Assembly: GCA_047632755.1 (NCBI GenBank)
Contig: JBLIDT010000012.1
Coordinates: forward strand, 1-64,000
Direction: 5' to 3'
From: JAKVAV01 sp047632755
GTDB lineage: Bacteria > Bacteroidota > Bacteroidia > Flavobacteriales_D > Cryomorphaceae
Length of the DNA stretch: 64,000 nt
Positions 52,045 to 60,621 of this stretch are shown in pieces. The stretch's first letter is position 1, and each line of letters starts with the position of its first letter. Under the pieces are notes generated by a model. The model was not told the DNA's origin. It saw only the letters and a program-made list of their open reading frames with translations, and did not search any database. The position numbers and the translations under genes were made by a program.

Positions 52045-52419
52045 CTATTTCTTAGGTCTTTTTGTTCCGTATTTCGAGCGGCGTTGTGTACGTCCATCAA
52101 CACCAGCAGTATCCAGAGCTCCACGCACAATGTGGTATCGCACACCTGGAAGATCTTTTACTCTTCCTCCACGCACCAACACAATACTGTGTTCTTGTAG
52201 ATTGTGCCCTTCACCTCCGATGTAGGCATTCACCTCTCTACCGTTGGTTAAACGCACACGTGCCACTTTTCTCATGGCTGAATTTGGCTTCTTTGGTGTG
52301 GTTGTGTAAACACGAACACATACCCCTCGGCGTTGTGGACATGATGCTAAAGCTGCTGACTTACTAGTCTTCGTTTTAGTTACTCTTCCTTTTCGTATAA
52401 GCTGCTGTATCGTTGGCAT
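52045..52419 (-). CDS. rpsL: 30S ribosomal protein S12
   Basis: 124 residues, the first gene of the 32-gene translation operon. The decoding-centre loops TTTPKKPNSAMRKV and GGRVKDLPGVRYHIVRG carry the wild-type lysines in the positions where streptomycin-resistance mutations arise, so no S12-based resistance is expected. A strong promoter lies about 70-100 nt upstream. Confidence 0.98.
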   Translation of the reverse strand: MPTIQQLIRKGRVTKTKTSKSAALASCPQRRGVCVRVYTTTPKKPNSAMRKVARVRLTNGREVNAYIGGEGHNLQEHSIVLVRGGRVKDLPGVRYHIVRGALDTAGVDGRTQRRSKYGTKRPKK

Positions 52420-52480
52420 ATCTTAAACCTGCTCTTAATCAGTGTGTTTCGGCGCAAAGCGCTTAACCCCTAGCATAATT
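52420..52480 (-). promoter_or_regulatory. 5' leader of the translation operon with two short hairpins
   Basis: Between the predicted start site and the rpsL ATG, the minus strand holds CCCC-N10-GGGG (complement of 52467-52484) and then GCGC-TTT-GCGC (around 52452-52464). The first structure begins almost at the predicted +1. This could be an r-protein control site or simply an mRNA-stabilising 5' hairpin; I do not recognise a known leader family. Confidence 0.35.
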
Positions 52481-52487
52481 GGGGCTG

Positions 52488-52517
52488 CAAATGTACAAGA
52501 ATAAATCAATTATACAA
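52488..52517 (-). promoter_or_regulatory. Promoter of the str-S10-spc-alpha operon
   Basis: On the minus strand a TTG (52515-52517) is followed after 19 nt by TACATTTG (52488-52495), an exact TAnnTTTG -7 element with ideal Bacteroidota spacing. It lies about 70 nt before the rpsL ATG at 52419. This is the best promoter match in the window and the only one found for the 17-kb operon. Confidence 0.75.
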
Positions 52518-52651
52518 CAGGAGATTTGAGAGTTTTTTAAGACTTCATTAGAAATTGTTTTCAGGTCTTTTTACACCCTGATTACGAGGACTTAAAACAC
52601 TGTTGTTTACAAGGATTTTAAATACAAAGATCGGTATCACAACCGAAACTG

Positions 52652-52659
52652 TACTTTTG
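52652..52659 (+). promoter_or_regulatory. -7-type element next to the uvrD start
   Basis: The plus strand reads TACTTTTG, an exact TAnnTTTG match, with only 5 nt between it and the ATG at 52665. If used, the transcript would be leaderless or nearly so. No TTG is found at -33. Confidence 0.35.
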
Positions 52660-52664
52660 TGTCA

Positions 52665-54989
52665 ATGGAATATTTGGATTCTTTAAATGCGGCACAAAAA
52701 GAGGCCGTAATCAATACGGAAGGACCTACAATGGTCATCGCGGGAGCGGGATCAGGCAAAACTCGGGTCCTAACCTTCAGAATAGCTCACCTTATTCACA
52801 AAGGAGTGGATCCGTTTAAAATCTTGGCGTTGACCTTTACCAATAAGGCAGCGAAGGAGATGAAGGAAAGGATTTCTTCTATTATCGGTTCGAGTGAAGC
52901 CAGAAATATCTGGATGGGAACTTTTCACAGTATTTTTGCAAGGATCCTGAGGGTAGAATCTGAGAAGCTCAACTATCCATCTAATTTTTCCATCTACGAT
53001 ACCCAAGATAGTCGCAATCTCCTAAAGAGTATTGTCAAAGAAATGGGCTTGGACGACAAGCTTTACAAAGCCAGTTTTGTCCAAAACAGAATTTCTGCAG
53101 CTAAAAATAACCTCATATCCCCAAAGGCATACCGCGAGCACGCCGAAATCATGGGTGACGATGAAATGGGTGGAAGACCTAAATTGGTAGACATCTATTT
53201 TGAATACAGTAAGCGGTTATTCAAATCTTCAGCGATGGACTTTGACGACCTCTTATATAAGACCAACGTTCTTCTGCGAGATTTTCCCGATGTGCTCCAT
53301 AAATACCAGCATAAGTTTAAATACTTATTGGTAGATGAGTATCAGGATACCAACTTCAGTCAATACCTTATAGTAAAGAAACTAGCAGCTCTCAATGAAA
53401 ACCTTTGTGTTGTAGGAGACGACGCCCAAAGCATTTATGGTTTTCGAGGGGCCAATATTGAGAACATTCTAAATTTCAAAAAGGACTACCCTGATTATGG
53501 CCTTTATAAATTGGAACAGAATTACCGCTCTACCAAAATAATCGTAGGCGCAGCAAACAGCGTCATTGACAAAAACCGAGACCAGATTAAAAAGGATGTA
53601 TGGACTTCCAATGACGAAGGAGAAATAATTCGTGTCGTTCGCAATCTTTCTGACAATGAAGAAGGGCTATTTGTAGCCAATGATATTTTTCAAGAAAAGA
53701 ACAATGCTCGAGTAGATAACAAGAGCTTCTCCATATTATATAGGACCAACTCTCAAAGTCGTTCCATGGAAGAGGCTTTGAGAAAACTTAATATCCCATA
53801 CCGCATATACGGAGGTCAGTCTTTTTACCAGCGGAAAGAAATCAAAGATCTTTTGGCTTACTACCGCCTTACGGCAAATCCAAACGATGAAGAATCGCTG
53901 AAGAGAGTGGTGAACTATCCAGTGAGAGGAATCGGAAAAACGACTCTAGAGAAGATAACGATCAAAGCCAACGAGCTAGATAAAAGTATGTGGGAAATTA
54001 TGACCACTTCTCTCGGTGAGCTTGATGTGAATACTGGCACCAAATCGAAGCTCGAAAACTTCACCACAATGATGAGGAGCTTCTCTGCCCAACTGCAGTC
54101 AGAGGCTGCTGCTTCATTGGCGGAACACATCGCAAAAAGCACGGGCCTGCTTCGCGAGCTGTATGCAGATAAAACACCCGAGGGCTTAAGCAGATTCGAA
54201 AACATTCAAGAACTGTTAAACGGCATTAAGGAATTTACCGAAAGTGAACGTCCTGAATTTGAAGAAAACAAGCCGACACTGAGTGACTTCCTCCTTGATG
54301 TTGCACTATTGACTGATGCAGATCAAAATGATGATGATAATGACAAGGTAAGCCTGATGACTATTCATGCATCAAAAGGCTTGGAGTTTCCTTATGTCTA
54401 CGTCGTGGGGATGGAAGAAAATCTATTCCCTTCTCAACTTTCGCTGAATGAACGAAGCGAACTGGAAGAGGAGAGGCGACTGTTTTATGTGGCACTTACG
54501 CGAGCTGAGATCAAGGTCACGCTAACTTACGCCATGAGTCGATATAGATACGGGAGTCTGAATTATTGCGAGCCCAGCCGATTCATCGAAGAAATCGACA
54601 CCAAATATGTCGACCTGCCAAGGGTGGAAGAAAAAAAGACACCATCTTCCTTTGACGAAACTCCATGGGGAGGTTTCGGTTCTTCAGGTGGAAATTCTTT
54701 TGCCAAAAGGCAAAACTTTAAGCGAAAGACTGAAACTAAGCCCCAAACACCTCAGCCATCGATCCCTAAGAACCTCAAGAAAGTAAGCCAAACAACCATC
54801 ACAGCAGGGTCTACCCTACCTCCAGGATCTGTTGTCGTGGGAACAAAAGTGGCTCATGCTAAATTCGGGAAAGGGAAAGTGGTCAATATAGAAGGGGACT
54901 CTCCCAATGAAAAAGCAACGGTTTTTTTCCCAACAGTTGGACAAAAGCAACTCCTTTTAAAATTTGCCAAGCTAGAAATCGTTGAATAG
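52665..54989 (+). CDS. uvrD: UvrD/PcrA-family 3'-5' DNA helicase
   Basis: Superfamily 1A helicase of 774 residues for repair and replication-fork maintenance. Motifs in order: I AGAGSGKT (26-33), Ia ALTFTNKAAKEM, II VDEYQDTN, III GDDAQSIYGFRGA, IV QNYRST, V MTIHASKGLEF, VI YVALTRA. A disordered Pro/Ser/Lys stretch precedes a C-terminal Tudor-like domain (from about 718, KVAHAKFGKGKVVNIEGD), as in PcrA, where this tail binds RNA polymerase. I used the ATG at 52665 because MEYLDSLNAAQKEAV matches the usual N-terminus; the GTG at 52659 lies within the -7-like element. Confidence 0.95.
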   Translation: MEYLDSLNAAQKEAVINTEGPTMVIAGAGSGKTRVLTFRIAHLIHKGVDPFKILALTFTNKAAKEMKERISSIIGSSEARNIWMGTFHSIFARILRVESEKLNYPSNFSIYDTQDSRNLLKSIVKEMGLDDKLYKASFVQNRISAAKNNLISPKAYREHAEIMGDDEMGGRPKLVDIYFEYSKRLFKSSAMDFDDLLYKTNVLLRDFPDVLHKYQHKFKYLLVDEYQDTNFSQYLIVKKLAALNENLCVVGDDAQSIYGFRGANIENILNFKKDYPDYGLYKLEQNYRSTKIIVGAANSVIDKNRDQIKKDVWTSNDEGEIIRVVRNLSDNEEGLFVANDIFQEKNNARVDNKSFSILYRTNSQSRSMEEALRKLNIPYRIYGGQSFYQRKEIKDLLAYYRLTANPNDEESLKRVVNYPVRGIGKTTLEKITIKANELDKSMWEIMTTSLGELDVNTGTKSKLENFTTMMRSFSAQLQSEAAASLAEHIAKSTGLLRELYADKTPEGLSRFENIQELLNGIKEFTESERPEFEENKPTLSDFLLDVALLTDADQNDDDNDKVSLMTIHASKGLEFPYVYVVGMEENLFPSQLSLNERSELEEERRLFYVALTRAEIKVTLTYAMSRYRYGSLNYCEPSRFIEEIDTKYVDLPRVEEKKTPSSFDETPWGGFGSSGGNSFAKRQNFKRKTETKPQTPQPSIPKNLKKVSQTTITAGSTLPPGSVVVGTKVAHAKFGKGKVVNIEGDSPNEKATVFFPTVGQKQLLLKFAKLEIVE

Positions 54990-55079
54990 ATCGAAAACTT
55001 GGTTAAAACCTTTTTAAAGAATTAATTCATCTTTACTTTGTGCGGAATTAGCCGTCGCATCTGACGAGAAAATTACCAT

Positions 55080-55721
55080 ATGAAATTAACTTACAACAGC
55101 CAGCGTCCCGATCTAAAAATATCGGAGTACGGTCGAAGCATACATATAATGGTCGCACACTGCGTCTCTCTTGAAGACAAAGAAGAGCGCAATAGATGTG
55201 CTAACGCCATTATCAAAACCATGGGGAATCTATTCCCCCAACTTCGTGATATGGAAGACTCCACTCACAAGCTTTGGGATCACCTTCATGTAATGTCCGA
55301 TTTTCAGCTGGACGTAGATTCACCTTATCCCAGACCTTCGCCTGAGTCATTTGAGTCAAAACCAAGAAAAGTTGGTTACCCAAAAAACGACATCCGCTTA
55401 GGTCATTATGGAAAAACTATTGAGAAGCTACTCGATCAAGTTATCCAAATTGAAGATGAAGAAGAGCGTCAAAAGGCTACGATCAGCATGGCCAATGTAA
55501 TGAAGCGCACATATGTCGTTTGGAACCAAAACAGTGTGAAAGACGAGGTGATTGCCTCTGACTTGCAAAAGCTGTCCAATGGTAAATTGAAGTTGGAGAA
55601 TCCTGAAAAAGACTTAGAGTCGACCCAAAAGATAATTCAGCTGATGGGTGTCGACAAGAAGCCACCACAGCGCCAGAACCAGAGGAAAGGTCAGAAGAAA
55701 CGACGCAAAAATAGAAACTAG
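55080..55721 (+). CDS. DUF4290 domain protein
   Basis: 213 residues, no signal peptide. It begins MKLTYNSQRPDLKISEYGRSIH, the recognisable start of the DUF4290 family. Helical segments follow (EERNRCANAIIKTMGNLFPQL, EERQKATISMANVMKRTYVVWN), and the very basic tail (about 195-213) is rich in Arg/Lys/Gln. Function is unknown; the family is largely restricted to Bacteroidota and often sits just before murA, as here (3 nt). A cytosolic, possibly nucleic-acid-binding role is only suggested by the tail. Confidence 0.85.
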   Translation: MKLTYNSQRPDLKISEYGRSIHIMVAHCVSLEDKEERNRCANAIIKTMGNLFPQLRDMEDSTHKLWDHLHVMSDFQLDVDSPYPRPSPESFESKPRKVGYPKNDIRLGHYGKTIEKLLDQVIQIEDEEERQKATISMANVMKRTYVVWNQNSVKDEVIASDLQKLSNGKLKLENPEKDLESTQKIIQLMGVDKKPPQRQNQRKGQKKRRKNRN

Positions 55722-55724
55722 AGA

Positions 55725-57032
55725 ATGGGTGCATTTGAAATCATCGGAGGAAATAAATTAAAAGGTGAGATTGTCCCTCAGGGAGCAAAAAACGAGATTC
55801 TTCAAATCCTTTGCGCCGTCTTACTTACCCCTGAAAGGGTAGAAATAGAAAACGTTCCTGACATCATAGATGTCAATAAATTGATTGACCTCCTGCGCGA
55901 CTTAGGTGTCAAAGTAGAGAAGCTTGGAAAAGAGAATTACGCCTTTACTGCTGAAGAAGTCAACATCGAATACCTTCACACCGATACATTTAAGAAAAAA
56001 GGTGGCGGCCTTCGTGGGTCCATCATGCTCGTAGGGCCACTCCTCGCTCGCTTCGGTAAGGGCTATATTCCTAAACCAGGAGGAGACAAGATCGGACGTA
56101 GAAGACTCGATACCCACTTTATAGGTTTCGAAAAATTGGGTGCTAAGTTCACCTACAATCCTGGTGAGCAATTTTACCAAGTCGAAGCGGACAACTTGAA
56201 GGGTACTTTTCATCACATGGATGAACCTTCCGTTACTGGAACGGCTAATGTAATTATGGCTGCTTCTATGGCCAAAGGAATCACCACACTCTACAATGCA
56301 GCTTGCGAACCTTACATTCAGCAACTTTGCAAAATGCTGAATTCGATGGGAGCTAAGATCGAAGGTGCAGGCTCCAATCGGATTACGATTGAAGGTGTAG
56401 AGTACCTCGGCGGGACTAAACACAGAGTGCTGCCCGACATGATTGAAATTGGAAGTTTCATTGGCCTCGCTGCAATGACCGGTTCTGAAATTACCATCAA
56501 GGATGTCAACTATCCGATGCTCGGGATTATTCCCGACACCTTCAAAAGGTTGGGAATCAAAATGGACTTAATTGGTGATGATCTGTACATTCCCGCTCAA
56601 GACCATTATTCCATCGATACGTATATCGATGGATCAATTATGACGGTATCAGATCACCCGTGGCCTGGATTCACTCCAGACCTTTTGAGTATCGTTTTAG
56701 TTGTCGCCTCGCAGGCGAAAGGCTCAGTTTTAATTCATCAAAAGATGTTTGAAAGCAGACTCTTTTTCGTGGATAAATTAATCGACATGGGGGCTCAAAT
56801 TATCCTATGCGACCCACACAGAGCCACCGTAATTGGATTAGACAAACAGGTAAATCTCAAAGGGATATCAATGACATCGCCCGATATTCGTGCGGGAGTT
56901 TCTCTATTGATCGCGGCACTCAGTGCCGATGGTAAAAGCACCATTCACAACATTGAACAAATCGATCGTGGGTACCAGAACATAGACACAAGGCTAAAAG
57001 CTTTAGGCGCAGATATCACGCGCATTTTGTAA
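55725..57032 (+). CDS. murA: UDP-N-acetylglucosamine 1-carboxyvinyltransferase with Asp in place of the catalytic-loop Cys
   Basis: First committed step of peptidoglycan synthesis, adding enolpyruvate from PEP to UDP-GlcNAc. The 435-residue protein has Lys22-Asn23 (QGAKNEIL), LRGSIMLVGPLLAR (96-109) and the two inside-out alpha/beta domains of the EPSP-synthase fold. The loop that normally reads PGGCxIGxRPxDLH is KPGGDKIGRRRLDTH, with Asp121 where E. coli has Cys115. Cys115 is the residue alkylated by fosfomycin, so the enzyme should be intrinsically insensitive; Asp supports catalysis in other bacteria. It follows the DUF4290 gene by 3 nt. Confidence 0.95.
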   Translation: MGAFEIIGGNKLKGEIVPQGAKNEILQILCAVLLTPERVEIENVPDIIDVNKLIDLLRDLGVKVEKLGKENYAFTAEEVNIEYLHTDTFKKKGGGLRGSIMLVGPLLARFGKGYIPKPGGDKIGRRRLDTHFIGFEKLGAKFTYNPGEQFYQVEADNLKGTFHHMDEPSVTGTANVIMAASMAKGITTLYNAACEPYIQQLCKMLNSMGAKIEGAGSNRITIEGVEYLGGTKHRVLPDMIEIGSFIGLAAMTGSEITIKDVNYPMLGIIPDTFKRLGIKMDLIGDDLYIPAQDHYSIDTYIDGSIMTVSDHPWPGFTPDLLSIVLVVASQAKGSVLIHQKMFESRLFFVDKLIDMGAQIILCDPHRATVIGLDKQVNLKGISMTSPDIRAGVSLLIAALSADGKSTIHNIEQIDRGYQNIDTRLKALGADITRIL

Positions 57033-57071
57033 TTTGGTACGTCTTTTGACAAAACAGACAAAAAAACCACC

Positions 57072-57635
57072 ATGAAATTATTGACAACTAGTATAGCAAT
57101 CATAGGAATAACAGCTCTTACAGCTTTTAGCATCAGCTCTAATGGCAATGAAGAAAAAGCTCCAGTTGAGCAGTCAGGTGAAGTGGGCCTCAACATGGGT
57201 GACATTGCTCCAGAATTATCCTTTGAGAGTCCTGATGGAAAAATACTGAAGCTTTCAGATCTTAAAGGTCAGGTAGTCCTCATTGACTTTTGGGCTTCTT
57301 GGTGCGGACCTTGCCGAAGAGAGAATCCAAATGTGGTAAGCGCCTATGATAAATACAAAAAGGCGAAGTTCAAGAATGCCAAAGGATTTGAAATCTTTAG
57401 CGTAAGCTTAGATAAGTCCAAGGATAAATGGGTAGCTGCCATTGCGCAGGACAAACTCGATTGGAAATACCACGTAAGCGATTTAGGTGGATGGAGTTCT
57501 AAGCCCGCTCAAATTTACAATGTGCGCAGTATCCCCCAGAGTATTCTCATTGATGAGAATGGAGTGATCATCGGAAAAGATCTAAGAGGCCAGAATTTGC
57601 ATATGGCTTTGGATGAGTTGGTAGAGAGTTTCTAA
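57072..57635 (+). CDS. TlpA-like periplasmic thioredoxin-family protein
   Basis: 187 residues. An N-terminal hydrophobic segment (about 3-22, LLTTSIAIIGITALTAFSIS) may be a signal peptide or anchor. An AhpC/TlpA thioredoxin domain (about 42-187) follows with redox motif WASWCGPC (Cys78, Cys81) and the cis-Pro segment RSIPQSILIDENG. It resembles the C-terminal domain of the lipoprotein at 5374-6504 but lacks the DUF4369-like region. Likely a membrane-tethered or periplasmic disulfide reductase. It is 39 nt after murA and ends before a strong terminator. Confidence 0.88.
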   Translation: MKLLTTSIAIIGITALTAFSISSNGNEEKAPVEQSGEVGLNMGDIAPELSFESPDGKILKLSDLKGQVVLIDFWASWCGPCRRENPNVVSAYDKYKKAKFKNAKGFEIFSVSLDKSKDKWVAAIAQDKLDWKYHVSDLGGWSSKPAQIYNVRSIPQSILIDENGVIIGKDLRGQNLHMALDELVESF

Positions 57636-57653
57636 AGTATCTTACAATACCTT

Positions 57654-57697
57654 AAATAAAAAGCGCCGACTCATAAATGAGTCGGCGCTTTTTATTT
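57654..57697. terminator. Bidirectional terminator with a 21-bp perfect stem
   Basis: Positions 57654-57674 and 57677-57697 are perfectly complementary around a two-base loop. The GC core GCGCCGACTCAT is flanked by A-rich and T-rich arms. It serves the plus-strand TlpA-like gene and the minus-strand lipoprotein gene. Confidence 0.9.
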
Positions 57698-57709
57698 GTT
57701 CAGAAAATC

Positions 57710-59611
57710 CTATTCTTCATATATCACCTGAAAACCAACATTGACTGATGCAGGTTCGTATGTATTCAAAGGTGTTGTGCTCATATCATCTTCAAAGATG
57801 TCTACTTGTATATTTCCGGTAAATGGAGATTCAAATAGCGCCGTAGCTTCTAGCAAGGTCGTTGTGCCATCTTCAATCTGCTGAATAACATCAAAGAATG
57901 TTTCACCAGCAGGAATCGTAGCTATCATATACTCACCTGATGCAAGATATCCGCGTATTTCAATATCCACGCTGCAAGCCCCCCAAAAGTCTAACGTATC
58001 TTCACTACTACCAAAATTGATCAATTGAATACCCAAAGTATAGTCAGTTGTCTCGCTACCATCAAGAAAAGCAGTGAAGTCTCCACAACCTTGCTGACCA
58101 TCAGGAGAAGGGACAAACTCTACCTCGTCGAACTGAAGCTCATTTGTTCCATCCGAATAGTTGAAATATTCGACTAGTGCAACACCATCGCACAAAGCTA
58201 TTTGACCTAAGTCATATGTTGTTGCTGCATCAATGTCATATGAAAGCGTGAAAAGGTCTCCTTGTACTAGCTCGGTTAAGCTAGAAGGAACAAATTGCAA
58301 AACACCTCCACTCATGCAAGGGATCGAAACAGAATATTCTCCCATTTCATCAGTGACTAAGTATCCGTCAACTCCAGCATTGGGATCTTCATAAGCTAGA
58401 AATACATTTTCCATCGGATCCCCTTCGCAATCAACAATGGTTCCTGAGAGACTCACTATCCCAAAGTCGAGAGCTGAAATTTCAACCATAATTTCTCCCA
58501 AATCAGTATCTACAGAGTATGGGCCAACTTGTTCTGAGTAAAAAACAGCCTCACAATCATAAGCCAATACCTCCAATTCAAGAATTTCATCTGCAGGAAC
58601 TATACCGCTGAAAAATCCTTCCGAATCGATCATAGAGCTAGCCGAAGATCCATTTGGACGAGTAAGCTTTACTCGAACATCCGAAAAGGGAAAATCCAAT
58701 GGTTGAAACGACACTTCTCCCTCCAACGTTATAGTATTTACAGAGATATCACAGTTCCAGAAACTGAAATGACTTACCTGACCAACAAACGCGTCGCCAC
58801 TTCGTGTGGCCACTCCTTCTTCTTGCCACACCCCCGCAGCCTCGTCAAAGTACCAAAGTGGAATACTCTCGGGTGCCGTGGAAGAGTGTGTCTCGGGCAA
58901 TGGGATCGTAAGCGTTGCTTTTCTTCCACCTGCGAGTTGTAGTTTCTGCCCATTGACTGCCGTGAGTTCCACACCAACCATACCGTAAGTGATCATCCCA
59001 ACGGCTTCACCGTCATCGTCTACTGCCGCAAGTGATCCGGGCATGTATGACATAAGACGAGTATCGGAAGGATCGAGGTAAGTCGAAGCGACCAATACTT
59101 CTCCTGAATAAGGCTGACCAGCGCTTGTGACTAATTCCCCTGCCGGAAAAGCAACTGTTGCGCCTCCAGGTATATTGATTACACCTCCCGAAGAGGTAGA
59201 GAAAAAGCCATTGACTACTTTCTGAATCATGGCGATATCGACGTAGTTGGTTTGACTCGTTCTCGGCTTAAGAGCCCGATACTGATCAAACATGCCGTTG
59301 TACTCCACTTTGATGAGAGCATAGCTATCATCAACAGCGGCATCTTCAAGTTGGTAAAATCCTTGCGCATTGGTAAAGGCTACTGAACCGCCAGCACTAA
59401 CGGATGCACCTGCTATTGGGGAACCTTGTTGATTGCTTATTCTACCTCTAAAATCTGCGCCAACCGTCTGACCTGATGTATGAGAATTTTCCACGATCCC
59501 AACGGGGTTACCCGAGGCGGAAATGTTGTCCATTTCGTCTTTGTCATCGTCACACGAGAAAAAGACTAGAGCAGCTAGGAAGTAAATAGTCGATAGTTTC
59601 TTTGATTTCAT
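57710..59611 (-). CDS. Probable surface-exposed lipoprotein with carboxypeptidase-regulatory-like domains
   Basis: 633 residues. The lipoprotein signal ends at Cys20 (FFSC) and is followed at once by an acidic DDDKDEMD stretch, like the lipoprotein export signals that send Bacteroidota lipoproteins to the cell surface. A carboxypeptidase-regulatory-like beta-sandwich occupies about 52-125 (GRISNQQGSPIAGASVSAGG, TNAQGFYQL). A beta-rich region follows (about 138-300, with GATVAFPAGELVTSAGQPYSG and IPLWYFDEAAGVWQEEG). A second regulatory-like module lies near 385-450 (GTIVDCEGDPMENVF). No enzymatic domain or T9SS tail is seen. It is a single-gene unit; its function, perhaps binding or structural, is unknown. 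Confidence 0.82.
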   Translation of the reverse strand: MKSKKLSTIYFLAALVFFSCDDDKDEMDNISASGNPVGIVENSHTSGQTVGADFRGRISNQQGSPIAGASVSAGGSVAFTNAQGFYQLEDAAVDDSYALIKVEYNGMFDQYRALKPRTSQTNYVDIAMIQKVVNGFFSTSSGGVINIPGGATVAFPAGELVTSAGQPYSGEVLVASTYLDPSDTRLMSYMPGSLAAVDDDGEAVGMITYGMVGVELTAVNGQKLQLAGGRKATLTIPLPETHSSTAPESIPLWYFDEAAGVWQEEGVATRSGDAFVGQVSHFSFWNCDISVNTITLEGEVSFQPLDFPFSDVRVKLTRPNGSSASSMIDSEGFFSGIVPADEILELEVLAYDCEAVFYSEQVGPYSVDTDLGEIMVEISALDFGIVSLSGTIVDCEGDPMENVFLAYEDPNAGVDGYLVTDEMGEYSVSIPCMSGGVLQFVPSSLTELVQGDLFTLSYDIDAATTYDLGQIALCDGVALVEYFNYSDGTNELQFDEVEFVPSPDGQQGCGDFTAFLDGSETTDYTLGIQLINFGSSEDTLDFWGACSVDIEIRGYLASGEYMIATIPAGETFFDVIQQIEDGTTTLLEATALFESPFTGNIQVDIFEDDMSTTPLNTYEPASVNVGFQVIYEE

Positions 59612-59777
59612 AATGGTTATAATTGATTAGATAAGGTGATCTATAGACGGTATCACTCAGAAAAAGTTGTACTCAATTACCACAGACGTGCGCGGGATAT
59701 TGATGGGCAAATTATGTGGTGTTCGATTAAGCCACACCACCGTTTCAATCTTAGGGTAAAAACTATCTTTGCCCCGA
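59612..59777. promoter_or_regulatory. Divergent intergenic region between the lipoprotein gene and the glycan cluster
   Basis: This 166-nt gap must hold promoters in both directions. On plus, TATCTTTG at 59764-59771 matches TAnnTTTG exactly and ends 6 nt before the permease ATG at 59778, implying a leaderless transcript if used. No exact -33 TTG accompanies it. No convincing element was found on the minus strand. Confidence 0.4.
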
Positions 59778-60620
59778 ATGGAAAGAAGAGTTTATACGCC
59801 CCACTCCAACATCCGCAAGCCATGGGTGATGGTGCGCGAAATGGCTCGCGATATCAGAAAAGGAAATGACCTTGCTAAGCGACTAACCATCAGAGATATC
59901 AAAGCACTTTATCGCCAGAGTTTTCTAGGCATTTTATGGGCCTTCATTTTGCCTTTGGCAAATACGCTGGTTTGGGTTTTCCTGAACAACAGCGGCATCG
60001 TTTCAATGGGCGAAACAGACATTCCCTACCCCATCTACGTTTTTTCAGGAACCATGATTTGGGCCATTTTCATGGAAAGCATGCAAGCACCCATTGAAAA
60101 GACTACCCAAAACAAAAGCATTCTTGCCAAGGTGAATTTTCCGCGGGAAGCATTGATCGTTGCAGGTATCTATCAAGGTCTTTTCAATGCAGGAGTAAAG
60201 GCAATCATCCTCATAGTCGCACTGGCTATCATGGGTTATTTCAGTGGATGGACGCTCTTGCTATTTCCGATAGGAGTGATTTCTTTGGTTCTTGCGGGAA
60301 CCGCTATTGGTCTTGTGCTTACTCCATTGGGAATGCTCTACACCGACATCAGCAAAGCCATACCTCTCGTGATGCAATTCTTAATGTATACGACTCCTGT
60401 TGTTTATGCCATTCCAAAAGAAGGTCTCTCTTCACAGATTGTCCGCCTCAACCCTATCACCCCGCTTATTATGACTACCAGAGATTGGTTGACGGGAATG
60501 CAGCCCGAATTCTTAAACGGTTTCCTCTGGATGAATTTGATCGTCGTGATTTTATTGGCAATAATGCTGGTAGCATATCGATTGGCTATGCCGATCTTGA
60601 TCGAACGAATGAACGCTTAG
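59778..60620 (+). CDS. ABC-2 type polysaccharide exporter permease (Wzm-like)
   Basis: 280 residues from the ATG at 59778; the TTG at 59769 would add three residues. The N-terminus (RRVYTPHSNIRKPWVMVREMARD) and the cytoplasmic RDIKALYRQSFLGILWAF segment are typical of O-antigen/teichoic-acid type ABC-2 permeases. About six membrane helices follow (around 57-75, 90-107, 125-150, 160-185, 195-215 and 245-268). It is expected to pair with the ATPase encoded one base downstream and to move a lipid-linked glycan across the inner membrane. Confidence 0.9.
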   Translation: MERRVYTPHSNIRKPWVMVREMARDIRKGNDLAKRLTIRDIKALYRQSFLGILWAFILPLANTLVWVFLNNSGIVSMGETDIPYPIYVFSGTMIWAIFMESMQAPIEKTTQNKSILAKVNFPREALIVAGIYQGLFNAGVKAIILIVALAIMGYFSGWTLLLFPIGVISLVLAGTAIGLVLTPLGMLYTDISKAIPLVMQFLMYTTPVVYAIPKEGLSSQIVRLNPITPLIMTTRDWLTGMQPEFLNGFLWMNLIVVILLAIMLVAYRLAMPILIERMNA

Positions 60621-60621
60621 T

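Noticed and set aside
52420..52664. Possible tRNA or small RNA gene in the largest gap
   Set aside because: No cloverleaf-like arms or T-loop consensus were seen. The gap is explained by the divergent promoters of the translation operon and the helicase gene plus the rpsL leader.
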